6,748 nt of DNA from Thermoanaerobaculia bacterium (GTDB lineage Bacteria > Acidobacteriota > Thermoanaerobaculia > UBA5066): assembly GCA_023717585.1 (NCBI GenBank), contig JAMQPJ010000576.1, positions 1 to 6,748 on the forward strand. The letters are read 5' to 3'. The position numbers and the translations under genes were made by a program. This document shows, one piece after another, positions 1-6,059 of this stretch (its first letter is position 1; every line of letters begins with the position of its first letter). Under the pieces are notes generated by a model that saw only the letters and a program-made list of their open reading frames with translations, searched no databases and had not been told where the DNA came from.

Positions 1-1407
1 GTGGCCGAATCGCTCCTCCGCGATACGGTGCCGGGCTTCACGACGAGCCTCGACGCCTTCACGGCGGGGCGCCTCGGCCCGCGCGGCGGGCGGGCGATCC
101 TCGCGGGCCTCGGCGGAGGCGCGGCGCTCATGGGAGTTTCCCTGCTGGCCTTCTCCGCGGCCGCGCTCGCGGTGTCTTCAGGCGTCTGGCCGTCGTCACC
201 GTCGTTTCCGTATCCGCTCTTCCAGGCGCAGAAAGGGCCGTTCTACGAGGGGGCGTTCGACACGGCGCTCTTTGCGCTTTTCGTCGCTCTCTTCCGGTTC
301 GTCCTGCCGCGACGGTTCGCGAGCGCTGCTGCGGCCGTCCTTTTCGCTCTCTATTCCTCGATTGCGATGCCTCTTCATCCCTGGGGGGCGGGCTTCGCGC
401 TCACGCTCGCGTTCGCCGCGGTGCTGCTCTGGGCGTTCGACCGCTACGGGCTCGGAGCGCTCCTCGTCGCTGCCGTCTCTTCCGCCCTGCTGCGCGACGC
501 CCTGGTCGCGTGCCTCCATTTCGACGGGAACTTCTTCCCGGCGCTGCTCACGGTGGTGCCGCTCCTCGCGATCGCCGTGGCGGGAGCCGTCGGACTCGCG
601 CGGCCTGAGCGCGACGAGGAGGGCCGACTCGACGCGCCCCACTACGTGAGGCGCCTCGAGTCCGAGCGCCGGGTGAAGTACGAGATGGACCTCCTCTCGC
701 GCATGCAGCTCTCGCTGCTCCCCGAGCGGCCTCCCGTCGTGCCGGGTCTCGAGCTGTCGGTGAAGACGATTCTCGCGACGGAGGCGGGCGGCGACCTCTA
801 CGATTTCGTGCAGGACGAGTCGGGGGCGCTCTGGATCGCCGCGGGCGACGTCTCGGGCCACGGTTATTCCTGCGGCATCCAGCAGGCCATGGTGATGGCG
901 TCGCTCGCGAGCCTCGTGAAGGCGGGGCGCGTGCCGTCGGAGATCCTCGTCGAGATCGACCGCGTCCTGCGGATGGGCCGCCGCAGCGGTCGTCTGTTCA
1001 CGTCCGTCGCGCTCCTCAGGCTCGATGCGTCGACCGGAGCGGGTGTTCTCGCGAACGCGGGCCACCCGTTCCCGATCCTGCTGCACGAGGGAAAGACCTC
1101 CGAGATCGCCGGCTCCGGCCTGCCGCTCGGCCAGGGGCCGAAGCGAACGTACACGGACGTGCCTTTCGAGATTTCGAAGGGCGGCGTTCTCGTCATCGCC
1201 TCGGACGGGCTCTTCGAGGGTATCGACCGCTTCGACGAGCCTTACGGCTTCGACCGGCCGCGCGCGGTCCTCGAATCCACGAGTCTGTGGCGCCGCCCGC
1301 CCGAATCGATCATCGAGGCGCTTCTCGCGGACTGGCGCCGGCACGTGGGCGAGGGGGCCCCGTCCGACGACACGACGATCCTCGTCGTGAAGCGGCCGCT
1401 GTTCTAA
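1..1407 (+). CDS. Membrane-anchored SpoIIE/PP2C-type serine/threonine phosphatase, probably 5'-partial
   Basis: Dephosphorylates phosphoserine or phosphothreonine on a partner protein (family knowledge: RsbU/SpoIIE-like PP2C enzymes that act on anti-anti-sigma factors or response partners). Hydrophobic, probably membrane-spanning, segments lie around residues 34-58, 86-103, 107-123, 131-147 and 181-200. A charged, helical linker follows (about 210-240, with a RRLESERRVKYEMDLLSRMQ-type stretch), then the phosphatase domain (about 249-466). The SpoIIE signature motifs are all visible: EAGGDLYDF (261-269, metal-binding D265), GDVSGHG (282-288, D283), NAGHPFPIL (352-360), SDGLFE (401-406, D402) and DDTTILVV (456-463). 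The acidic metal ligands are therefore intact and the enzyme is probably active. The frame is open from base 1, where GTG could be a start, but no ribosome site can be seen and the first residues look like the inside of a longer membrane protein. The 3' end converges on the propeller gene with only 16 bases between. The target is not identifiable here. Confidence 0.88.
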   Translation: MAESLLRDTVPGFTTSLDAFTAGRLGPRGGRAILAGLGGGAALMGVSLLAFSAAALAVSSGVWPSSPSFPYPLFQAQKGPFYEGAFDTALFALFVALFRFVLPRRFASAAAAVLFALYSSIAMPLHPWGAGFALTLAFAAVLLWAFDRYGLGALLVAAVSSALLRDALVACLHFDGNFFPALLTVVPLLAIAVAGAVGLARPERDEEGRLDAPHYVRRLESERRVKYEMDLLSRMQLSLLPERPPVVPGLELSVKTILATEAGGDLYDFVQDESGALWIAAGDVSGHGYSCGIQQAMVMASLASLVKAGRVPSEILVEIDRVLRMGRRSGRLFTSVALLRLDASTGAGVLANAGHPFPILLHEGKTSEIAGSGLPLGQGPKRTYTDVPFEISKGGVLVIASDGLFEGIDRFDEPYGFDRPRAVLESTSLWRRPPESIIEALLADWRRHVGEGAPSDDTTILVVKRPLF

Positions 1408-1423
1408 GGTACGGCGAGCGACC

Positions 1424-3424
1424 CTACTTCCCGTCCTCCATCTCCAGCACGTACACGCTTCCGCCGGCCGTCCCCGCGTAGAGACGAGGCGGGGATCCGC
1501 GGTCGAAGGCAAGGTGCCGCACGTCGTCGTGCACGGGCTTTCCGCCCAGAAGCGTCCACTGCGCGCCCCCGGCGGCGCTCGTGAAGACTCCCTCGGTGGT
1601 CGCGGCGACGACGGCTCCCGGCTTCCCCGGCGGGAACGCGAACGCGAAAACCATCTTCGGAAGGCCCGCGCCCGCGGGCTTCCACGTCTCGCCTCCGTCG
1701 TCGCTCGCAAACGCCCCGGCGCCCCGCGAGCCGACGAAAACGCGGCCACCGGATGGGTCGACCGCCACGGTACGGAGCTCCTTCTCCGCGAAGGGTCCCT
1801 TCTTTTCCGTCCACGTGACTCCCGCGTCCGCGCTCTTCCAGAGGCCTTTCTTTTCCGTCGAGGCGTAGACGGACGAGGGGTTCTTCGGATCCACCGCGAC
1901 GCCGGTGACGACCGACTCGGGGAGGCCGCTCTTCGGCGCCGTGAACGTCGCGCCCGAATCCGTGCTCTTCCAGACGCCGCCATCCGAGTTGAACGTGCCA
2001 CGGCCGGCATAGACGACATTGGGGTTCGCGGGATCGAGGGCGAGCGTGATCGCGATCGTCGTCTTCTCGGGTTTCTTGAGCCAGGTCTTGCCGCCGTCGC
2101 TGGATCTCAGGAGGCCGCTCGTGTACGCGGCGAGATAGAGGAATCCCGGACGGCGCCCGTCGACGGCCGGCACGAGCTTGTCGGGGATCTTGCCGTCGGC
2201 GAACTTCACGAGCGCCCACTTACCGGCGGCGTCGCTCTTCAGAAGGCCGAGGCCGTTCGTGACGTAGACGACGCCGGGGGAGACCGGATCCACGGCGAGG
2301 CCCCACACGAAAGCGGCGCCCAGCCCCTCACCCGACTCCTTGAACGTCGCCCCGCCGTCCGTGGACTTGAAGACGCCCTCGTAGCTCGTGCCTGCGTAGA
2401 CGACGTCCCCGTCCACGGCGAGCGCCGGGAAGTCGGAGTACGGAAGGCCCGTCTTGATCTGGCGCACGCTGCCGCCGCCGTCCGTGCTCTTGTAGAGGCG
2501 ACCCTCGGTCCCGATGAAGAGCGTCTGCGGATGCTTCGCGTCCAGAGCGAGGCTCCTGACCACCTCGTCGCTCTTCATTCCGGCGCCGGTTTTCTCCCAG
2601 CTCGCGCCGCCGTTTGTCGTGACGAAGAGGCCGCGCGTCCCCCCCATGTAGACGGTCGTAGGCCTGGAGGGATCGACGGCGACGGCATGCCCCCTGTTGA
2701 AATTCGTCAGCCCCTCCGTCAGAGGAGTCCACGTCGAGCCCCCGTCCACGCTCTTCTGGACGCCGCCCTTTCCGTCGTTCACGCCGACGTAAGCGACATT
2801 CGGGTTCTTCGGATCCACGGCGAGATCGAAGCAGTCGTTGGGGTGAAGGCCTTCCTCCTTCTTGAGCGGCTTCCACGTCGTTCCGCCGTTGGTGCTCTTC
2901 AGCATCACGGTCGCGTAGACGACTTTCGGATCCGAAGGAGCGAACGCCACGCCGCGGGCCGGCAGCTCGTACAGCACGCCCATACCGCCCCCCAGGCCCT
3001 GCCACCTGAACGTGACGCCGCCGTCGCGGCTCGCCCAGAGGCCTCCGCCATCGGTGCCCGCGAGAACGTGCTTCGGGTTCGAGGGATCCACGGCCACGCG
3101 GCGGACGTCGGTGTTCGCCATGTCGGCGCTCGCCTTCCACGTGGCGCCCGCGTCGGTGCTGCGAAAGATGCCGCCGTTGCTCACGCCGGCGAAGACGTTC
3201 TGAGGATTCGTCGGGTCCACCGCCAGCGCCTGCACGTCGCCGATCCAGGGACCGATCGGTTTCCATCGGCTGGGAGCGGGCGGCTTTTTCGCAGCCGGCG
3301 CCGGCGCGGGCGACTTGGCTGGCGCAGGCTTCTTCGGCGGCGCCTTCTGCGCGAGAGAGAGACCCGCCGCGGCGGAGAAGAGGACGACCAGGATGCCATT
3401 CGTGACGAGGCGCGAGCACGTCAT
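1424..3424 (-). CDS. Secreted Asp-box (BNR/VPS10-type) beta-propeller protein with 14 repeats
   Basis: A 666-residue exported repeat protein. Residues 1-25 form a signal peptide (hydrophobic ILVVLFSAAAGLSLA, likely cleaved before QK), and a Pro/Ala/Lys-rich linker spans about 27-52. The rest is 14 repeats of 42-50 residues, starting near residues 64, 107, 157, 199, 247, 289, 332, 374, 417, 458, 507, 550, 592 and 635. The pattern is roughly LAVDPxNPxxVYAGxxxGGxxKSTDGGxTW. The Asp-box (S-x-D-x-G-x-T-W) is clear in most repeats, degenerate in the eighth (about 396) and thirteenth (about 615), and absent from the fourteenth. Such repeats form beta-propeller blades, in known families used for glycan or protein binding; no catalytic residues can be assigned. 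The start is fixed by AGGAGG six bases upstream of ATG, overlapping the stop of the HEAT gene, so the two are translated together. It could be a sialidase-fold or GH74-like enzyme, but a binding or scaffold role is the safer reading. Confidence 0.9.
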   Translation of the reverse strand: MTCSRLVTNGILVVLFSAAAGLSLAQKAPPKKPAPAKSPAPAPAAKKPPAPSRWKPIGPWIGDVQALAVDPTNPQNVFAGVSNGGIFRSTDAGATWKASADMANTDVRRVAVDPSNPKHVLAGTDGGGLWASRDGGVTFRWQGLGGGMGVLYELPARGVAFAPSDPKVVYATVMLKSTNGGTTWKPLKKEEGLHPNDCFDLAVDPKNPNVAYVGVNDGKGGVQKSVDGGSTWTPLTEGLTNFNRGHAVAVDPSRPTTVYMGGTRGLFVTTNGGASWEKTGAGMKSDEVVRSLALDAKHPQTLFIGTEGRLYKSTDGGGSVRQIKTGLPYSDFPALAVDGDVVYAGTSYEGVFKSTDGGATFKESGEGLGAAFVWGLAVDPVSPGVVYVTNGLGLLKSDAAGKWALVKFADGKIPDKLVPAVDGRRPGFLYLAAYTSGLLRSSDGGKTWLKKPEKTTIAITLALDPANPNVVYAGRGTFNSDGGVWKSTDSGATFTAPKSGLPESVVTGVAVDPKNPSSVYASTEKKGLWKSADAGVTWTEKKGPFAEKELRTVAVDPSGGRVFVGSRGAGAFASDDGGETWKPAGAGLPKMVFAFAFPPGKPGAVVAATTEGVFTSAAGGAQWTLLGGKPVHDDVRHLAFDRGSPPRLYAGTAGGSVYVLEMEDGK

Positions 3425-3430
3425 CCTTCA

Positions 3431-3437
3431 CCTCCTA
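3431..3437 (-). promoter_or_regulatory. Shine-Dalgarno of the propeller gene overlapping the HEAT gene stop
   Basis: On the minus strand the sequence reads TAGGAGG, then TGAAGG, then ATG. The TAG is the stop of the HEAT-repeat gene, and its last two bases are the first two of a perfect AGGAGG placed six bases before the propeller start. This fixes the start and implies translational coupling: ribosomes finishing the first gene arrive exactly at the entry site of the second. Confidence 0.85.
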
Positions 3438-4523
3438 CTTCGAGACGGGTTTCTTCAACGCCCGGTCCGCGGTCGTCGCCGTGTCGGGGTCCTTGAGCGC
3501 TTCCCGGAGCGGGCCGATCGCTTCCTTCGGGACGACGTCGAGGTACTGAAATCGCGCGACGGCATCTGACCGGATCTCCTTGTCGGCATCCTTCATCGCG
3601 AGGATCAGGGCCCCTACGCTGAGCTTGACCTCCTTGTCGATGTCCTCCAGCGAGCGGAGCGCTCGCTTGCGAACATCCACTTCACGGTCGGAGCGAATGA
3701 CTTCGGTCAGCGCCGGGATGGCCTCCTTCGCGGCGTTCCCGAGCTCTCCCAGCGAATCGGCGGCTTCCCAGCGGACATCCCGCTCGGGGTCCTTCAGAGC
3801 CTTGATGAGGGCGGGAATCTCGACGCGGGCGGCGCCTCCGGCCTTCCCCAGGACGTCTGCCGCGGCACGCCGCTCCTCCTTGTCACCGTCCTTGAGAGCC
3901 TCGTCGAGGATCGGCATCGCCTCCTTCGGGAGGATGCCGATCTCCCTGAGATCTTTCCGGCATTGGCTCTGTGTTTCCGAAAGCCGGCTCGAGTCCACGC
4001 CCTGCTTCCTTTTCTGACTCTCGCGCACGCAGCCGAGGAGGGCGGGAAGGAACTGAACGGCCGGGGCGCCCGCGCGCTTCAGGAAGTGGGCCGTGTCGGC
4101 CCGCACGTCCACGTCGCGATCCTCGAGGCCGATCGCGACGGCGTCGGCCATCCTCTCGGGCGGCGTCCCCAGCACTCCCAGCGCGCCGGCCGCCTTCAGC
4201 CTCACGCGCGCGCTCGAGTCCGAGAGCGCCTGCTTCAACGCGGCCTCCGCCGGCCGCGCCTTCTCGCCGAGCTTCCAGAGCGAGCCCGCCACGCTGCTCC
4301 GGACGTAGGCGTCCGAGTCGTGCAGCGCATCGATGAGGGCCGGCACCGAGCCCTCGTTCGCGTTGGACCAGAAGAACGAGGCCGCGCTGCGGCGGTCTTC
4401 CGCGTCTCCTTTCAGGAGCTTCTTCTCCTGCTTCTTTCGCTCCTTGTCGTCGACTTCGGCCCGTGCGGGCTGGGCGTAAACCAGAAAGCAGGCGAGCGCA
4501 AGGAGAGAGAAAACGCGCCGCAT
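3435..4523 (-). CDS. Secreted HEAT-repeat (PBS lyase-like) protein
   Basis: A 362-residue alpha-solenoid protein. Residues 1-22 are a Sec signal peptide (MRR, hydrophobic core, then Gln-Pro-Ala-Arg-Ala, cleavage likely before E23), followed by a very charged Lys/Glu segment (25-45). From about residue 45 to 350 the chain is built of HEAT-type helical pairs, roughly eight. Examples are DAYVRSSVAGSLWKLG (71-86), ARVRLKAAGALGVLG (105-119), EERRAAADVLGKAGG (216-230), ERDVRWEAADSLGELG (247-262) and KEIRSDAVARFQYLD (315-329). Such folds bind partner proteins; the phycobilisome-lyase name of the repeat does not imply lyase activity. A non-repeat stretch at about 165-195 interrupts the solenoid and holds the only two cysteines of the mature protein (C165, C188). 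It is first in a two-gene operon with the propeller protein. ATG is preceded by GGGGAGG at six bases, which decides the start. The true partner is unknown. Confidence 0.9.
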   Translation of the reverse strand: MRRVFSLLALACFLVYAQPARAEVDDKERKKQEKKLLKGDAEDRRSAASFFWSNANEGSVPALIDALHDSDAYVRSSVAGSLWKLGEKARPAEAALKQALSDSSARVRLKAAGALGVLGTPPERMADAVAIGLEDRDVDVRADTAHFLKRAGAPAVQFLPALLGCVRESQKRKQGVDSSRLSETQSQCRKDLREIGILPKEAMPILDEALKDGDKEERRAAADVLGKAGGAARVEIPALIKALKDPERDVRWEAADSLGELGNAAKEAIPALTEVIRSDREVDVRKRALRSLEDIDKEVKLSVGALILAMKDADKEIRSDAVARFQYLDVVPKEAIGPLREALKDPDTATTADRALKKPVSK

Positions 4524-4571
4524 ACGGAACCTCCCCGAAGAATTTGTCGGAGATTACACTGGTCATCGCGA
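4524..4571. promoter_or_regulatory. Divergent intergenic region with weak promoter-like elements
   Basis: These 48 bases separate the minus-strand HEAT/propeller operon from the plus-strand CoA-transferase remnant. On the minus strand TGTAAT (4553-4558) matches TATAAT at five of six as a -10 and would give a leader of about 25 bases carrying the Shine-Dalgarno. No convincing -35 is found at the right distance. On the plus strand TACACT (4555-4560) is a possible -10, only 11 bases before ATG, with no good -35. Treat both as weak suggestions. Confidence 0.3.
4530..4536 (-). promoter_or_regulatory. Shine-Dalgarno of the HEAT-repeat gene
   Basis: On the minus strand GGGGAGG stands six bases before ATG at 4523. 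It excludes the longer out-of-frame reading that starts at 4566 and supports the annotated start. Confidence 0.75.
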
Positions 4572-5284
4572 ATGAAAGAGGAACGCCGCCAGCCTCTGGA
4601 AGGCATCGTCGTCCTCGACCTGTCGCGCGTCCTCGCGGGCCCGGTCGCGACGATGATCCTCGCGGACCTCGGCGCGCGCGTCGTCAAGGTCGAGGACCCG
4701 CGCGGCGGCGACTTTTCACGCGGGTGGAAACCGCCGGCCCTCGACGGTGAGTCGGCGTACTTCCTGTCCGTCAATCGCCGCAAGGAGTCGGCCGCCGTGG
4801 ACCTCGGGACGTCCGGTGGCGCCGAGTTCGTGCGGCGATGGGCGAAGAAGGCGGACGTCCTCGTGGAGAGTTTTGTTCCGGGCGCGCTCGAGAGGCGCGG
4901 CCTCGGCGTGGAGGCGCTCCGCTCTCTGAATCCGCGTCTCGTCGCGTGCTCGACGAACGCCGCGCGCGTCACCAACCGAAAAGAGCTCGTTCCCGTCCTC
5001 GAAGAGGCCTTCGGAAAGGAGCCACGGGCGGTATGGCTGGAGCGCTGCAAGTCCGCGGGAATTCCCGCTGGTCCCGTCGCGGGCGTGCTCGAGGCGATAC
5101 GGTCGCCGCAGGCCAGCGCGCTTGGTTCGATCCTCGAGGTCGCAGGGACGGAAGGACGGTGCCGACGATCCGCCCTCCTTTCTTCTTCGAAGGATTCTCT
5201 GATCCCGCTCCCGTCGCTCCGCCGCGCCTCGGCGAGGACACGGAGCGGCTCTTCGCGGAAGTGGGGCTCCCCGCGCCCTCCTAG
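4572..5284 (+). pseudogene. Decayed family III CoA-transferase (CaiB/BaiF type), internal deletion plus frameshift
   Basis: Intact members move CoA between carboxylic acids and are usually about 380-410 residues. Here the N-terminal part is well preserved: LEGIVVLDLSRVLAGPVATM (9-28), LADLGARVVKVEDP (30-43), SAYFLSVNRRKESAAVDL (61-78), ADVLVESFVPGALERRGLG (94-112) and LNPRLVACS (119-127). The next residues, TNAARVTNRKEL, belong to the C-terminal part of the family (the usual F-A-T-N-x-x-R-V-x-N-R-x-E-L). Roughly 160-190 residues are thus missing between S127 and T128, at about base 4952, including the region that holds the catalytic aspartate (Asp169 in E. coli formyl-CoA transferase). The tail continues to about base 5157 in the first frame. 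The genuine C-terminus (VPTIRPPFFFEGFSDPAP to GEDTERLFAEVGLPAPS) is then found one frame over, ending at TAG 5282-5284. One lost G in the CGGTG at 5157-5161 would explain the shift. No Shine-Dalgarno precedes ATG at usual spacing. It is almost certainly non-functional as an enzyme, unless both lesions are assembly errors. Confidence 0.85.
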
Positions 5285-5298
5285 CAAGGAGGCTCTTC

Positions 5299-5409
5299 CT
5301 ACGGGCGGCTCGCCGCCTCGCGAACCTTCTGGACGGCCGGAAGGAGAAGGCCGATGAGGATACGGTTGCCGCCGCCGGCTCCGATCGTCAGGTCCCTATG
5401 TCTGACGCG
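5299..5409 (-). other. In-frame post-stop coding remnant with a pilin-like hydrophobic motif
   Basis: Directly after the TGA of the small secreted protein gene (5410-5412), the same frame stays open for 36 sense codons to TAG at 5299-5301. The peptide has a Gly-rich segment (IGAGGGNR) and then ILIGLLLPAVQKVREAA. The LLLPAVQKVREAA part closely resembles the hydrophobic segment after the cleavage site of DUF1559-type prepilin-like proteins, but the F-T-L-x-E-L-L prefix is absent. There is no ATG, GTG or TTG in the segment, so it has no start of its own. It may be a former C-terminal extension cut off by the TGA, a readthrough tail, or a gene fragment. Confidence 0.45.
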
Positions 5410-5913
5410 TCACTTCGACGGAGCGGCGGTCAGACCCACCTGGATCTGGTTGTTGCCGTAGCCCTTCAGGACGAGCCTCCACTGGGTCCCGACCTGCTGG
5501 AACGAAGCCGCGCTCTGTGCCGTGAAGCCGTAACGCGCGAAGGTGTTCGGCTGGTTGCCGGTCCCTCCGCTAGCCTTGTTGGCGCCGATCTGTTCGCTTA
5601 CGTTTCCGCCGATGCCGGGCGCACCCTGGGCACGATCGCCCCACTGTGCCTTCCCGGTCGCGAAGCCGATCTTCCCGTTGCGGGTGAAGGTCGCGCGGAC
5701 GGTGCCGTCGCCGAGGGACCGGAGGCTGACTTCATAGACGCCGGGCTCGAAGCGGGCGCCGCCGTCGACGAGGAACGCCCGCTCGAACTTCACGTTCACC
5801 TTGAACGTGTCGCCGGCCGGGGTAAACCCGTAGGTATCCGCCAGCATGGGGACCACGGCGACGAGCAGCGCGACGGACAGAGCTGATTTGAGGAGCGGGC
5901 GGCGAATCTTCAT
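5410..5913 (-). CDS. Small secreted protein of unknown family
   Basis: A 167-residue exported protein I do not recognise. Residues 1-25 are a clear Sec signal peptide (MKIRRPLLK, hydrophobic SALSVALLVAVVPMLA, cleavage likely before D26). The mature part looks beta-rich: TFKVNVKFERAFLVDGG (36-52), RFEPGVYEVSLRSLGDGTV (54-72, a typical 'obtained as a strand pair' pattern) and WRLVLKGYGNNQIQVGL (145-161). A Gly/Asn/Ser-rich stretch (92-122) lies between. There is no cysteine, lipobox or transmembrane anchor. The frame is open further upstream to 6036, but ATG at 5913 is chosen because AAGGAG sits six bases before it and the signal peptide begins there. The upstream extension has no signal-like or conserved features. 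The gene is transcribed away from the P-loop gene and towards the CoA-transferase remnant. A periplasmic or extracellular beta-fold protein is as far as the evidence goes. Confidence 0.8.
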   Translation of the reverse strand: MKIRRPLLKSALSVALLVAVVPMLADTYGFTPAGDTFKVNVKFERAFLVDGGARFEPGVYEVSLRSLGDGTVRATFTRNGKIGFATGKAQWGDRAQGAPGIGGNVSEQIGANKASGGTGNQPNTFARYGFTAQSAASFQQVGTQWRLVLKGYGNNQIQVGLTAAPSK

Positions 5914-5919
5914 GGTGTT

Positions 5920-5925
5920 CTCCTT
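5920..5925 (-). promoter_or_regulatory. Shine-Dalgarno fixing the start of the small secreted protein
   Basis: AAGGAG on the minus strand lies six bases before ATG at 5913. It decides for this start over the 41-codon-longer reading beginning at 6036. Confidence 0.75.
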
Positions 5926-5933
5926 GCGGGGGA

Positions 5934-5962
5934 AAGCTAGCGCCTGGCGGCGCTTCTGTCCA
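5934..5962 (-). promoter_or_regulatory. Possible sigma70-type promoter of the small secreted protein
   Basis: On the minus strand TGGACA (5957-5962, five of six to TTGACA) is followed after exactly 17 bases by TAGCTT (5934-5939, three of six to TATAAT). Transcription would begin near 5927, just before the Shine-Dalgarno. The spacer holds a perfect inverted repeat. The -10 is weak, so this is tentative. Confidence 0.3.
5939..5954. repeat. Perfect 6-bp inverted repeat with 4-base loop
   Basis: AGCGCC, TGGC, GGCGCT. The repeat lies in the divergent region between the secreted protein gene and the P-loop gene, inside the spacer of the candidate promoter. It could be an operator half-site pair or a short hairpin. 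In GC-rich DNA a 6-bp palindrome also arises by chance. Confidence 0.4.
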
Positions 5963-6022
5963 CGTTTCTCCGTTGACCGGGAGCGCCAGAGGATGGCCCC
6001 GGGACGAAGGGCGGGCGGCCGC

Positions 6023-6050
6023 GTGACGCATCGCACACCGCTGATATCCT
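6023..6050 (+). promoter_or_regulatory. Possible promoter giving a leaderless P-loop gene transcript
   Basis: GTGACG (6023-6028, four of six to TTGACA) and TATCCT (6045-6050, four of six to TATAAT) are 16 bases apart. Transcription would begin at about 6057-6060, at the ATG itself. The 20 bases before the ATG have no purine-rich ribosome site, which fits leaderless initiation. Tentative. Confidence 0.3.
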
Positions 6051-6059
6051 CCGGCCCGG

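Noticed and set aside
1408..1423. Terminator between the convergent phosphatase and propeller genes
   Set aside because: Only 16 bases separate the stops and no hairpin with a T-run is visible.
196..2019. A 607-codon open frame on the minus strand across the phosphatase and propeller genes
   Set aside because: It is very Arg-rich, has no recognisable motif, and spans two convergent real genes, so it is a shadow frame.
1514..3496. A 660-codon open frame on the plus strand, antisense to the propeller gene
   Set aside because: Its translation is Arg/Ala/Val/Asp-rich with no domain pattern. It mirrors the codon bias of the well-supported repeat protein on the other strand, a common artefact at high GC.
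4480..4523. Lipoprotein signal in the HEAT protein (cysteine at residue 12)
   Set aside because: The residues before C12 are A-L-A, not a proper lipobox with Leu at -3, and a normal Sec cleavage site (A-R-A) follows at residue 22.
3963..4571. Upstream in-frame extension of the CoA-transferase reading frame
   Set aside because: It is antisense to the HEAT gene with no family similarity; the family N-terminus begins at MKEERRQPLEGIVVLDLS from 4572.
5303..5353. Terminator hairpins between the convergent CoA-transferase remnant and secreted gene (GGCGG/CCGCC at 5304-5317; CGGCC/GGCCG at 5334-5353)
   Set aside because: Stems are only about five pairs and no T-run follows on either strand; such GC palindromes are expected by chance here.
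5302..5412. Selenocysteine or programmed readthrough at the TGA of the small secreted gene
   Set aside because: There is no evident SECIS-like hairpin directly after the TGA and no cysteine-type active site. A lost C-terminal extension is simpler, though readthrough is not excluded.
5914..6036. Longer N-terminus of the small secreted protein
   Set aside because: It would bury the signal peptide behind 41 Arg-rich residues and ignore the AAGGAG site six bases before ATG at 5913.
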